Below are positions 18,719-28,050 of a stretch of DNA of 64,000 nucleotides, piece after piece. The stretch spans positions 124,001-188,000 of the forward strand of contig NZ_QKMR01000002.1 of assembly GCF_003208175.1 (NCBI RefSeq). The letters run 5' to 3'. Under the pieces are notes generated by a model that was not told where the DNA came from, searched no databases, and saw only the letters and a program-made list of their open reading frames with translations. Source of the stretch: Ruminiclostridium sufflavum DSM 19573 (lineage in GTDB: Bacteria; Bacillota; Clostridia; Acetivibrionales; DSM-1351). Made by a program: the position numbers and the translations under genes. The first letter of the stretch is position 1. Each line of letters starts with the position of its first letter.

Positions 18719-18747
18719 TTGTTTTTTTAAGTTTAATATGCTAAAAT
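18719..18747 (+). promoter_or_regulatory. Probable fla/che promoter before flgB
   Basis: TTGTTT (18719-18724), a 17-bp spacer and TAAAAT (18742-18747) with an upstream TG (18739-18740) form an extended -10 promoter. It lies about 45 bp before flgB, at the head of the ~34-kb flagellar locus. The leader is too short for a known c-di-GMP riboswitch. Confidence 0.5.
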
Positions 18748-18792
18748 TTATCTAATAATATATGTTCATATTTACATCTTATAGGAGAGTGA

Positions 18793-19170
18793 TTGATTTT
18801 GATACAGGGATTATACGGGAAGAATAGCATTATGGAGAAAGCCCTTGATGTAGCTCAAGCCAGAAATGACACTATTTCACAGAATATAGCAAATGTAGAC
18901 ACCCCTGATTATAAGAGGAAAGATGTTGCATTCGAACAGTATTTTGCAGATTCACTTAATAAAGGGAATATTAACGAAGAGGTTGACAAGTTCCAGCCTG
19001 CTGTTATAGAGGATAATTCAGATTCCAGCATGCGTATTGACGGCAACAATGTCGACATTGACAGCGAAATGTCTTATTTGGCCAAAAATACAATTAGATA
19101 TAACGCTTTAGTTCAGCTGATAAACGGTAATTTCAGTAAGATAAAAAATGTTATAAGAGAAGGGAAATGA
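18793..19170 (+). CDS. flgB: Flagellar basal-body rod protein FlgB
   Basis: 125 residues. A proximal rod subunit with the N-terminal rod/hook motif ARNDTISQNIANVDTPDYKRKDV and a C-terminal coiled-coil segment. Two TTG codons (18793 and 18799) follow AGGAG at 18783-18787; the first has the better spacing. It is the first gene of the fla/che locus, with flgC 6 bp behind. Confidence 0.92.
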   Translation: MILIQGLYGKNSIMEKALDVAQARNDTISQNIANVDTPDYKRKDVAFEQYFADSLNKGNINEEVDKFQPAVIEDNSDSSMRIDGNNVDIDSEMSYLAKNTIRYNALVQLINGNFSKIKNVIREGK

Positions 19171-19176
19171 TGATTT

Positions 19177-19620
19177 ATGGGTTTCTTTAGTTCGCTTGAT
19201 GTTGGCGCTTCTGGTTTAACTGCTCAAAGAGTCAGAATGGATATAATTTCTCAAAATATAGCAAATGCAAATACAACCAGGACAGAGAACGGTACTCCTT
19301 ATAGGAGAAAAGAAGTATTGTTTGAAGAACGCTCAGGTACGGGAAGTTTTTCTGATGCTTTGTCAGCTGCCAGTGATAAATTATCTGATGGACAAGGTGT
19401 ACGAGTTACAAAAATCATTGAAGATTCTTCAGAATTTAAAAAGGTATATGATCCCGGACATCCGGATGCTGATGAGGATGGCTATGTAAGTATGCCAAAT
19501 GTGGATGTAGTCACAGAAATGGTAAATATGATTTCAGCTACAAGGTCATTTGAAGCAAATGTTACATCTATAAATGCAACAAAGTCTATGGCTATGAAAG
19601 CTTTGGAAATAGGAAAATAA
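19177..19620 (+). CDS. flgC: Flagellar basal-body rod protein FlgC
   Basis: 147 residues. The N-terminal motif RMDIISQNIANANTTRTENG, the conserved YDPGHPDADEDGYVSMPNVD and a C-terminal coiled coil mark FlgC, a rod subunit built on FliE and FlgB. The ATG lies 6 bp after flgB. Confidence 0.95.
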   Translation: MGFFSSLDVGASGLTAQRVRMDIISQNIANANTTRTENGTPYRRKEVLFEERSGTGSFSDALSAASDKLSDGQGVRVTKIIEDSSEFKKVYDPGHPDADEDGYVSMPNVDVVTEMVNMISATRSFEANVTSINATKSMAMKALEIGK

Positions 19621-19659
19621 ATGCTTTAGTTTCAATAGTATTTTGAAAGAGTTTAACTG

Positions 19660-19752
19660 AGGTTGAAAAATGATAGCAATCTCTGCGCAGCAGAGGTTCT
19701 CCACAGGTTTCTTTACTATATTTTGTGCCGAAAATTCGGCGTGGAGGGTATT
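19660..19752 (+). repeat. E2 element carrying the fliE ribosome binding site
   Basis: A first hairpin, CTCTG (19681-19685) with CAGAG (19691-19695), is followed by CTCCAC (19699-19704). An AT-rich linker leads to the second hairpin GCCGAA (19727-19732) / TTCGGC (19735-19740), and GTGGAGG (19741-19747) abuts it. CTCCAC can pair with GTGGAG. The left part (GGTTGAAAAAT) matches the copy before flhF. Confidence 0.7.
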
Positions 19753-20061
19753 ATGGCAATTGATGGGATTTCGCAGGTAAAACAGTTAATACCAGACAAC
19801 TTCAGAATTAGTGGTATTGATGATCAGGGTAAGGCATCCGGGGTGAGTTTTGGTGAATATCTTAACTCTGCTCTTATGAAGGTTACTGATTTGGAGAATC
19901 ATTCAGATCAATTAAAGGAAGATTTTGCTTTAGGCAAGACAGATAATATTCCTGAGGTATTAATTGCTGGTGAAAAAGCTAATATAGCTTTGCAGTTTAC
20001 TATGTCTATAAGAAACAAGGTAGTTGATGCATATTCTGAGATTATGAGAATGCAGATATAG
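19753..20061 (+). CDS. fliE: Flagellar hook-basal body protein FliE
   Basis: 102 residues. FliE joins the MS ring to the rod. The conserved SFGEYLNSALMKVTDLE and the C-terminal LQFTMSIRNKVVDAYSEIMRMQI are visible. The start at 19753 follows GTGGAGGG at 19741-19748. An upstream GTG in frame would run through the E2 hairpin and is not favoured. Confidence 0.93.
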   Translation: MAIDGISQVKQLIPDNFRISGIDDQGKASGVSFGEYLNSALMKVTDLENHSDQLKEDFALGKTDNIPEVLIAGEKANIALQFTMSIRNKVVDAYSEIMRMQI

Positions 20062-20166
20062 GCAAATAGCAAATTAAATGCGAAACGGTTTAATACAGTG
20101 TTATGTGATAATTTGGGGGAAAATACTGTACTAAAGATAAATTAATACAATATTGGGGTGGTAGTT

Positions 20167-21750
20167 TTGCCAGAATTTTTATCAAAGATACTTAAGCCGA
20201 TTGTTGATTTTTGGAAGGGATTAGAAAAATCCCAAAAAATTAGGATATATATAACGGCGGGTATTGTTACTGTTGCTGTTGGATTAGGTCTATACTTACT
20301 TACAAAGCCTACATATACTACGGTAATTGAAAATGCCAGTTCTACGGATATAGCAGCAATGCAGAAGGTGTTAACAGAAAAAGGAATTTCATACAAGCTG
20401 ACTGACAATAAGGCAGGCATTATTGTGGATGTGAAAGACAGTGATAATGCCCATTTAGAATTAGCTACTGCGGGTTATCCCAAAAATGGCCTGACTTTTG
20501 CTGATGCTCTCAGCAATATTAAAATTAATACAACCGAGAGTGATAAGAAGCACATATGGCAAGAGCTTGATGAGTCGGATATTGCAAGGCAGCTTAAGCT
20601 TATTCAGAATGTTAAGGATGCAAGTGTAACGATATCCGTACCTGAAAGTACGCTTTTTATTGATTCTACTAATAATAAAGATGCGAAAGCCTCTGTTGTA
20701 ATTACCCGTGATGGAGAGATTACGCCGGAGCAGGCTCAGAATATCGTCAAGGTAGTTGCAAGCAGCGTTGAGGGATTGGATCCTTCAAATGTTACGGTTA
20801 TTGATGAAGAAGGTAATGCTTTAAATTCCGATACAGACAACGAAATGAGCAAGACCTCGACAAAATATGAAATGAAAATAAAAGTAAAAACAGATCTTGA
20901 AGAAAATCTTAAAAATGTGCTCAATGGTCAGCAATTTGACAGCTTTGATTCAGCCAAAGTTGTTGTAAATCCTATACTTGATTTTGACACATTAACTCAA
21001 TCGTCAAAAGAAATTTCAAATCCGAATGATATGGATTCCGGAGCAGTAACGGCTAAAGAGGAGTCAAAAGAGGAACTGACAAACGGAACTGAGGGAGAAA
21101 CTGTCGGCATGGATGCAAATCCCGGAACAACAACTCCGTCATATCCAAATGGCTCAACTAATGCGGAATCTTATAAAAAGTCAAGCCTTAAAGAAACCTA
21201 TGCTTATAATCAATCAGAAAAGCAGAGCGAAAAATCTTTGGGAGAGGTAATACCTGAGAAGACTACTGCTGCCATTACTCTGCTGTATGGTAACAGAGTA
21301 GCTGATGATACTAAATTGACTGATGAATTAATAGCTCAGGTTCAGGATTTAGCCAGCAAGGCAACTGGTATTCCTGTAGAAAATATTGCTGTTACAAAGT
21401 TAAAGGTGCAGCCGAAGGTTGAAGAGGTACCTACAACAGCTGAAATGATAAAAGGCTTGCTGTCAGAGTATGGCTTGTTGGCGTTGCTGCTGTTAATGCT
21501 TATCGCATTGGTAATAGTTGCAATTCCAAGAAAGAGCAAACAGCAATCTCAGGAGCCGGTATTTGCTGCTGCTGCCGATGAACTGCTTCAGCCCAAATAT
21601 AATTTAAATGATTTAAGACAAGAGCCGGTACCTGAAATAGACACCGAAGAAAGGTCGGAAGTTAAGAAGCAATTGGAGAAGTTTGTAAAGCAAAAGCCGG
21701 ATGCTGTTGCTCAGTTGCTTCGTAATTGGCTTACAGATGATTATGAATAA
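20167..21750 (+). CDS. fliF: Flagellar MS-ring protein FliF
   Basis: 527 residues. One transmembrane helix is near residues 24-43 and another near 435-460. Between them lies the periplasmic-facing YscJ/FliF ring region (AELDESDIARQLKLIQNVKDASVTI-like) and a long Ser/Thr/Glu-rich loop. The FliG-binding tail (KKQLEKFVKQKPDAVAQLLRNWL) ends the protein. The TTG at 20167 follows GGGGTGG; the GTG at 20158 lies inside that SD. Confidence 0.93.
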   Translation: MPEFLSKILKPIVDFWKGLEKSQKIRIYITAGIVTVAVGLGLYLLTKPTYTTVIENASSTDIAAMQKVLTEKGISYKLTDNKAGIIVDVKDSDNAHLELATAGYPKNGLTFADALSNIKINTTESDKKHIWQELDESDIARQLKLIQNVKDASVTISVPESTLFIDSTNNKDAKASVVITRDGEITPEQAQNIVKVVASSVEGLDPSNVTVIDEEGNALNSDTDNEMSKTSTKYEMKIKVKTDLEENLKNVLNGQQFDSFDSAKVVVNPILDFDTLTQSSKEISNPNDMDSGAVTAKEESKEELTNGTEGETVGMDANPGTTTPSYPNGSTNAESYKKSSLKETYAYNQSEKQSEKSLGEVIPEKTTAAITLLYGNRVADDTKLTDELIAQVQDLASKATGIPVENIAVTKLKVQPKVEEVPTTAEMIKGLLSEYGLLALLLLMLIALVIVAIPRKSKQQSQEPVFAAAADELLQPKYNLNDLRQEPVPEIDTEERSEVKKQLEKFVKQKPDAVAQLLRNWLTDDYE

Positions 21751-21818
21751 TATGTTTTGTAATTTATATAAAGTTATCTGAAAAAAGTAGACATAATTTA
21801 TTTTGTGGGGTGAAGAGT

Positions 21819-22838
21819 TTGACTAGAGCTAGTTCAAAGACTGAATACAGCGGAAGAGAAAAAGCGGCAATGTTGCTTATTTCTTTGGGGCCCGATAAGT
21901 CTGCTGAGATTTTTAAGCACTTAAAAGAAGAGGAAATAGAACAGTTAACTCTTGAAATAGCGAATATAAGGTCAGTTAGTCCTGAGGAAAAGGAAAGAGT
22001 TCTTGATGAATTTTATCAAATTTGTCTTGCACAGGAATACATAGCAGAAGGCGGTATTGGTTACGCAAAGGACATTCTGGAAAAAGCGTTAGGTTCTCAG
22101 AAGGCTGTTGATATTATAAATAAGCTGACTGTATCATTACAGGTCAGGCCTTTCGATTTTGTTAGAAAGACAGATCCCACGCAACTGTTGAACTTTATTC
22201 AGGGAGAACACCCACAGACAATCGCATTAATATTAGCATATTTAAAACCGCATCAAGCCTCTATTGTGCTATCTGCACTTCCGCAGGACAAACAGGCTGA
22301 TGTTGCCAGAAGAATAGCGACAATGGACAGAACCTCACCAGACGTAATTAAGGAAGTTGAGCGTATTCTTGAAAAAAAACTGTCTTCACTGGTTACAGAG
22401 GACTATACTGCGGCTGGTGGTGTTCAGTCGATAGTAGATATCCTTAACTCTGTTGACAGGGGAACAGAAAAGTTTATTATGGAAACCTTAGAAATTGAAG
22501 ATACAGATTTAGCGGAAGAAATAAAGAGACGTATGTTTGTATTTGAAGATATCCTTACTCTTGACGGAAGATCAATTCAAAGATTTCTTAGAGAAGTTGA
22601 TAATAATCAGCTTGCGGTTGCGCTTAAAGGTGCAACGGATGATGTTCAAAGACTTATTTTCTCGAATATGTCTAAGCGTCTGAGTGAAATGATTAAAGAG
22701 GACCTCGAATTTATGGGGCCTGTAAGGCTCAAAGACGTAGAAGAAGCACAGCAGAAGATTGTCAACATTATACGTAAGCTGGAAGATGCAGGAGAGATAG
22801 TTATTTCCAGAGGCGGAGGAGATGAAATAATTGTCTAA
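21819..22838 (+). CDS. fliG: Flagellar motor switch protein FliG
   Basis: 339 residues. The N-terminal domain binds FliF, the middle domain carries EHPQTIALILAYLKP, and the C-terminal torque domain has the charged ridge around LDGRSIQRFLREVDNNQLAVALKGA. TTG at 21819 is chosen because GGGGTG lies 7 bp upstream; the GTG at 21810 overlaps it. Its last bases overlap the fliH start. Confidence 0.95.
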   Translation: MTRASSKTEYSGREKAAMLLISLGPDKSAEIFKHLKEEEIEQLTLEIANIRSVSPEEKERVLDEFYQICLAQEYIAEGGIGYAKDILEKALGSQKAVDIINKLTVSLQVRPFDFVRKTDPTQLLNFIQGEHPQTIALILAYLKPHQASIVLSALPQDKQADVARRIATMDRTSPDVIKEVERILEKKLSSLVTEDYTAAGGVQSIVDILNSVDRGTEKFIMETLEIEDTDLAEEIKRRMFVFEDILTLDGRSIQRFLREVDNNQLAVALKGATDDVQRLIFSNMSKRLSEMIKEDLEFMGPVRLKDVEEAQQKIVNIIRKLEDAGEIVISRGGGDEIIV

Positions 22839-23601
22839 TAACAAGGTTTTTAAAAATCACCAGATAAATGTCGGTATGCCATTTCAGGTTTTAAATCCAA
22901 TGACATATCAACCACCTGTTGTCAGAATAAAAAATGCAGATGAGAAACAGCCAGAAGAATTAGAAAATGTTGATTATAAAGCAATTGGAGAGGAAATAGT
23001 TAATAAGGCGAAAGAAGAAGCTGATTTTATTGTGAGGGAAGCACTTCTGGAGGCTAAAGAAATTATTTCCAAGTCAAGTATTGAGATTGAGGAACTGAAA
23101 AACAAGGTGATATTTGAAGCAAAAGAAGAAGGGTACGCAGAAGGAATCGCTCAGGCAAAGCAGGAATATGAACATTTAATTGAAGAAGCTCAGGGAATTA
23201 AAGAACAGGCAGGTGTCGAGTATCAAAAGGTTTTGAATTCTCTGGAAACAGATGCTGTAAATACTATTTTAGAAATTGCCAGAAAGGTTATAAGTCAGGA
23301 AGTTAAATGCAAACAGAACATTTTGCTTTTAGTCAGAGAGGCTTTTGAGAAGTGTTCGAAAGACAGTAAGGCAATCTTGAGAATTAGCGAGCAGGATTAT
23401 GATTATATAAACGAAAATAAGGATGAGCTTTTTTCAATGCTTCAAAGATCAGAGGAAACGGAAATCAAAAAGGATTTGTCTTTAAAAGAAGGAGGCTGCG
23501 TGATTGATACTTCCTTGGGAAGTATTGATGCAGGCGTTGATACCAAGCTTGACAAGCTTGAAAGTGATTTTAGGGCTGTTTTGGGCGAAAGGCTTGCTTA
23601 A
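22831..23601 (+). CDS. fliH: Flagellar export ATPase regulator FliH
   Basis: 256 residues. A coiled-coil N-terminal half with repeated small-residue and Glu positions leads to the V-ATPase E-subunit-like C-terminal domain (VNTILEIARKVISQEVK and later GGCVIDTSLGSIDAGVDTKL). It binds and restrains FliI. The TTG start overlaps the last 8 bp of fliG, and GGAGGAG lies upstream inside fliG, so translation is coupled. Confidence 0.92.
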   Translation: MSNNKVFKNHQINVGMPFQVLNPMTYQPPVVRIKNADEKQPEELENVDYKAIGEEIVNKAKEEADFIVREALLEAKEIISKSSIEIEELKNKVIFEAKEEGYAEGIAQAKQEYEHLIEEAQGIKEQAGVEYQKVLNSLETDAVNTILEIARKVISQEVKCKQNILLLVREAFEKCSKDSKAILRISEQDYDYINENKDELFSMLQRSEETEIKKDLSLKEGGCVIDTSLGSIDAGVDTKLDKLESDFRAVLGERLA

Positions 23602-23669
23602 ATATGCTTTGCTGCGAACCTTGTGTTTTGTATAGAAATAATTGCATCAATAAGGTAGGGGGTCAAGTT

Positions 23670-24977
23670 TTGGTGATAGACCTTAAAAAATATCAGGATA
23701 AATTACAATCAAAGGATTATATAGAGTACATAGGAAAGGTGTCAAAGGTTGTAGGACTTACCATAGAATCTGACGGACCTCAAGCCAGCATTGGTGATTT
23801 ATGCAATATCAGGGTTTTGAGAGGCGGATATGTTAAAGCCGAAGTTGTAGGCTTTAAGGATGACAAGGTTTTACTTATGCCCTTGGGTGAAATGACAGGT
23901 ATTTCTCCCGGAAGCTTGGTTTCGGCCAATGGTGAAATCCTCTCTGTTTCTGTGGGGCATGAATTGATTGGAAGGGTACTGGATGGCTTGGGAAGACCTA
24001 TGGATGGGAAAGGCCCTATCAATACTAAAATCAATTATCCAACAATGAATAAACCGCCTAATCCCATGACAAGAAAAAGGATTTTCGAGCCCCTTCCACT
24101 AGGAATTAAAGCAATTGATGGATTGCTTACTGTGGGTAAAGGTCAGAGAGTCGGTATATTTGCAGGCAGTGGTGTAGGCAAAAGCACTTTGATGGGAATG
24201 ATAGCCAGAAATACAAAGGCTGATATAAATGTAATTGCACTTATAGGAGAGCGCGGAAGAGAGGTTAGGGAGTTTATAGAAAAGGATTTATCAGAGGAAG
24301 GGTTGTCCAGATCAGTAGTAGTGGTTGCTACATCAGATCAGCCTGCTCTGGTAAGACTTAAGGGAGCCTTGGTTGCGACAGCTATTGCTGAGTATTTCAG
24401 AGATAAGGGAAAAGATGTTTTGCTATTGATGGATTCTCTGACCAGATATGCTATGGCACAAAGAGAGGTTGGTCTTTCCATTGGTGAACCTCCTGTCTCT
24501 CGTGGATATACTCCCTCGGTGTTTTCAGTTTTTCCAAAGCTGTTGGAAAGAGCAGGTACAGCTGAGAAGGGTTCAATTACCGGATTATATACAGTTCTGG
24601 TTGACGGAGATGACATGACTGAACCTGTAACAGATACGGCCAGAGGTATATTGGACGGACATATAGTATTATCCAGAGCGCTGGCTAATAAGAATCATTA
24701 TCCGGCAATAGATGTGCTGGCAAGTGTAAGTAGGGTAATGGGCGATATTATAGATAAAGAACAAAAAAAATGTGCCTCTGATATCAAAAAAGCCATGGCA
24801 ATATACAAAGAATCTGAGGACATGATAAATATTGGTGCATACTCGAAGGGCAGCAGTGAGAAAATTGACTATGCTATTAGATATAATGATGCAATAACTG
24901 CTTTTCTTCAGCAGGAAACAGGACAGAAGGTGTCTTTTGAGGATGTCAGGGATAATGTTTTAAACTTGCTTAAATAA
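23670..24977 (+). CDS. fliI: Flagellum-specific ATP synthase FliI
   Basis: 435 residues. Walker A GIFAGSGVGKSTLMG and Walker B VLLLMDSLTRYAMAQREVGL are intact, and GYTPSVFSVFPKLLERAG is the F-type ATPase signature. It energises unfolding of export substrates at the type III apparatus. TTG 23670 (or GTG 23673) follows TAGGGGGT at 23656-23662. An ATG at 23604 has no SD and would add residues unlike the family. Confidence 0.95.
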   Translation: MVIDLKKYQDKLQSKDYIEYIGKVSKVVGLTIESDGPQASIGDLCNIRVLRGGYVKAEVVGFKDDKVLLMPLGEMTGISPGSLVSANGEILSVSVGHELIGRVLDGLGRPMDGKGPINTKINYPTMNKPPNPMTRKRIFEPLPLGIKAIDGLLTVGKGQRVGIFAGSGVGKSTLMGMIARNTKADINVIALIGERGREVREFIEKDLSEEGLSRSVVVVATSDQPALVRLKGALVATAIAEYFRDKGKDVLLLMDSLTRYAMAQREVGLSIGEPPVSRGYTPSVFSVFPKLLERAGTAEKGSITGLYTVLVDGDDMTEPVTDTARGILDGHIVLSRALANKNHYPAIDVLASVSRVMGDIIDKEQKKCASDIKKAMAIYKESEDMINIGAYSKGSSEKIDYAIRYNDAITAFLQQETGQKVSFEDVRDNVLNLLK

Positions 24978-24998
24978 AATGCTGGGAGGCAGTGAGCA

Positions 24999-25439
24999 AT
25001 GCAGAAATTTGCATTCAGACTTGAATCTGTTCTAAAACTAAAGGTACAGATGGAGGATAACGCCAAGAATAATCTTGCTCGTTCCACAAAGGAGCTTGAA
25101 AGACAGAAGGCTTATCTGGAAGAATTGAATAATGTAAAAAATGCATCAGTAAGCAGCTTGTCAGGCGAGGTTGATGAGGGGATTCCTGTCTACAGGGTTC
25201 GATTATACAATAATTATTTATCGTTAATGAAAGAAAAAATTATTAATCAAAAAGAAAATGTAAATGTTGCACAAGACAATGTCGATACAAATAGGGAGGG
25301 CTTGATCAAAGCCATGCAAGAGAGAAAGGTTATTGAAAAGCTAAAAGAGAGAAAATTTGAGGATTACATAAAAGAGCAGAATAAGTCAGAACAAATTATA
25401 ATAGATGAACTGAACAGTTTTAAGTTTAAAGACAGCTAA
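24999..25439 (+). CDS. fliJ: Flagellar export chaperone FliJ
   Basis: 146 residues, almost wholly alpha-helical coiled coil. The N-terminus FAFRLESVLKLKVQMEDNAKNNLA is typical. FliJ forms the stalk inside the FliI hexamer. It follows fliI by 21 bp with SD GGGAGG. Confidence 0.9.
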   Translation: MQKFAFRLESVLKLKVQMEDNAKNNLARSTKELERQKAYLEELNNVKNASVSSLSGEVDEGIPVYRVRLYNNYLSLMKEKIINQKENVNVAQDNVDTNREGLIKAMQERKVIEKLKERKFEDYIKEQNKSEQIIIDELNSFKFKDS

Positions 25440-25457
25440 AGGGTTAAGGAGAATAAA

Positions 25458-26360
25458 ATGGCCGAGACTAAAAATGAAAATGCAGAAAGCTCCGGTACAG
25501 GGATAAACGAAGCTCTCAGAGAATTGAGTAAAAGCCAGAACCTTAATAAAGGCAGCAAAAATAAAGCGTCAGATAAGAATGATGTTAAAAGTAGCTTGCC
25601 GTTTTATATTATTTCAATTTTTACGGCACTTTTATTGGTTGTATTAATCATTGGAAGTGTATTTTTCTTTGCCATAAAGAGCAATGTAAACGGCATAGCC
25701 GACAGTATGGGAGATACCTTGGCAGGGATACCGGTTTTGAGGCTTGCTCTGCCGGAAAGGCCGGATATTGAAGATGAAAAGAACATGACTGAAGAAGAGG
25801 TAAGAGCAAAGTATTCAGGCCTTAGAAATGATAAGGAAGAATTAGATAAACAGGTTTCTGATTTAACAAATCAGGTTGAACAGTTAAATAAACAATTAAC
25901 AGCGAAAGATTCAGGCTCGGGACTTCTTCAGCAGCAAAATGATGAGATGGAAAAAGAAAACCTGAAGCTTACAGCTGATAATGAAAGCTTGAGGAAGGAC
26001 TTTGAAAATATTTCTGACGCTATTGCAAAAGGAGATACAGCTGCTTTTAAGACATACTATGAAAAAATTGACTCTGAGACTGCGGCTAAGCTATATAAAG
26101 AGATTTTACAGGATGAAAAGATAAGTGACGATGTTAAAAAGTACTGTTCAATATATGAAGAAATGGATGCCGGCGCTGTGGCTTCTATTATGGAGCAGAT
26201 GGGTTCAGGCAAGATGACATTGATTGTTGAAATACTTAAAAACCTGAATAAAAAAACATCCGGAGAAATTTTGGCAGAGATGACACCCTCATTTGCTGCG
26301 AAGGTATCAGAGCAGCTTGCAAAGATTTATAATGTTGGTTCTGCAGCTGCAAGTAAGTAG
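25458..26360 (+). CDS. YlxF/MotE-like membrane protein with MgtE-N domain
   Basis: 300 residues. One transmembrane helix (about 52-72) is followed by a long coiled coil (about 115-185). The C-terminal MgtE-N-like domain contains YCSIYEEMDAGAVASIMEQM and LAEMTPSFAAKVSEQLAKI. Proteins of this shape lie between fliJ and fliK in Firmicutes (YlxF) and resemble the MotB-stabilising chaperone MotE. Its exact job is unproven. Confidence 0.8.
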   Translation: MAETKNENAESSGTGINEALRELSKSQNLNKGSKNKASDKNDVKSSLPFYIISIFTALLLVVLIIGSVFFFAIKSNVNGIADSMGDTLAGIPVLRLALPERPDIEDEKNMTEEEVRAKYSGLRNDKEELDKQVSDLTNQVEQLNKQLTAKDSGSGLLQQQNDEMEKENLKLTADNESLRKDFENISDAIAKGDTAAFKTYYEKIDSETAAKLYKEILQDEKISDDVKKYCSIYEEMDAGAVASIMEQMGSGKMTLIVEILKNLNKKTSGEILAEMTPSFAAKVSEQLAKIYNVGSAAASK

Positions 26361-26450
26361 AAGAGTATGTTTTTTGATTAATGGTAATAAGCAGTATCAC
26401 AAAATGAGCTGCATTACAATAAAAATATTACTGTGAAGGGAGGCGAAAAA

Positions 26451-28031
26451 ATGATAACTTACAGCAATACCTCTAAGGTGCTTTTTTCTCAAGGAAAGGA
26501 AAGTACAATCAATATTAGGGCAAAGGCTTCTCAGGCTTCTGGGGATACAGCATTCAGTTCGGTTTTTGAAAATACTGTGAACAATACTAGCAGATACTCA
26601 AGGGATAAGAAAATAACCGCAAAAGAGAATGACGTGTCTTGTGATACCAAATCAAAGATCAGGTATCAGTCTTACAGAGAAGTGGAGAGGGAGAATTCAG
26701 TTAATACACAAGAAAAATCAGCGGCAAAAACTGTTGACAATGCTTCAGTACAAGACATACAGGATTCAGGAGCTAAGGATTCAAAGAAATATGATGACAC
26801 AATAAATGTATTGGCACAGATGCTTGGAATTCAGCCGAATGAGCTGGTAAAGCTTGCAGATGAGCTGGGCTTCAGCGCGGAAGATTTAAAAAATGCAGAC
26901 ACCCTTAATGCTTTTATGGGTAAGCTTGCTGATGTGTTACAGCTCAATGATTCACAAAAGGCTTTGATGAATATTTTAGCTGTGGAAATTCCGAAGCAGG
27001 TTAGTACTGAGACCGGTGCAGAAGCAGAAGCAAAGCTGAATAGCTCTGTAGCTGATGAAGGTGTAAATGGTTTGAATGCAGGTAAAGAAGAGAGTATTAG
27101 TATTTCAGAAATTTCTGGTGACATTAAGGCAAGGCTCAATCAAATGCTTAGAAATGCCGAGGTAACTCACGAATCTGTTAGTTCAGAGATTTCGAAGGTT
27201 GTTGAAGCAATGAGAGCCCAGATTAAAACAAGTACTGAGGTAAAAACAGTGCAGACAGATTCAGAGTCAGAGGCTGTTCCAGAAGCTTCGGAAGGCTCAG
27301 AAGCAGAACAAAAAACACAAGAAATTGCTGTTAATAAAGACAATAAGGAATCAGCAAAAAAAGATGACTCTAAATCTGAGGAAAACTCGGGCAAAGCAGG
27401 GAATATCAGTGCCAATGTACAATCAAATGCTGAAGAAATCAGTACTCAGGTAAATACGGGAGATGACTTTAATCAGCAGTTGAATCAGCAAAATGCTCAG
27501 GCAGCTGATATGAAGGTTAATATGCTTAATAACCAAACGCCTGCAACTAAGGCGGAATATTCAACACCGCAGACTGTCAGGACAGCAGAGGTAATAAATC
27601 AGGTTGCAGAGCAGGCAAAGGTGATTATAGGTCAGGATAAATCAGAGATGATTATTCATTTGAAGCCGGATCACTTGGGGAAACTTGAATTAAAGGTTGT
27701 TACCGAGCAGGGAATAGTTGCGGCAAAGTTTATTGCAGAAAGTCAGCAGGTTAAAGAGATAATAGAAACCAATATGCAACTGCTGAAGGATTCTTTGGAA
27801 AAGCAGGGATTGTCAATTGATAATGTCAGTGTTCAAGTCGGACAAGAGAAGCAAAGTGAATACAGACAGCAGAATTTGTTTGACAGCAGTGGCAAAAATT
27901 CAGGCAATCACACCAGTTATGACAGAAATGAAACCGGCATAGGAAAAGCAGGCTATGATGCATTTGATGTACTGCCCGAAAGGCTTGCACAATATTCAAA
28001 TGAGACAAATACTATTAATTTGACGGCTTAA
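26451..28031 (+). CDS. fliK: Flagellar hook-length control protein FliK
   Basis: 526 residues. A long low-complexity region rich in Ser, Glu, Lys and Gln (about 50-385) leads to the C-terminal Flg_hook domain with MIIHLKPDHLGKLELKVV, which switches FlhB specificity. The tail is Gln/Asn-rich. The ATG at 26451 follows GGGAGG; an upstream GTG lies before the SD. Confidence 0.9.
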   Translation: MITYSNTSKVLFSQGKESTINIRAKASQASGDTAFSSVFENTVNNTSRYSRDKKITAKENDVSCDTKSKIRYQSYREVERENSVNTQEKSAAKTVDNASVQDIQDSGAKDSKKYDDTINVLAQMLGIQPNELVKLADELGFSAEDLKNADTLNAFMGKLADVLQLNDSQKALMNILAVEIPKQVSTETGAEAEAKLNSSVADEGVNGLNAGKEESISISEISGDIKARLNQMLRNAEVTHESVSSEISKVVEAMRAQIKTSTEVKTVQTDSESEAVPEASEGSEAEQKTQEIAVNKDNKESAKKDDSKSEENSGKAGNISANVQSNAEEISTQVNTGDDFNQQLNQQNAQAADMKVNMLNNQTPATKAEYSTPQTVRTAEVINQVAEQAKVIIGQDKSEMIIHLKPDHLGKLELKVVTEQGIVAAKFIAESQQVKEIIETNMQLLKDSLEKQGLSIDNVSVQVGQEKQSEYRQQNLFDSSGKNSGNHTSYDRNETGIGKAGYDAFDVLPERLAQYSNETNTINLTA

Positions 28032-28050
28032 ATTACAGGAGGTGAAAGGT

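Noticed and set aside
18671-18792. Possible c-di-GMP riboswitch before flgB
   Set aside because: The gap is too short after the likely promoter, and none of the conserved GEMM-type segments are present.
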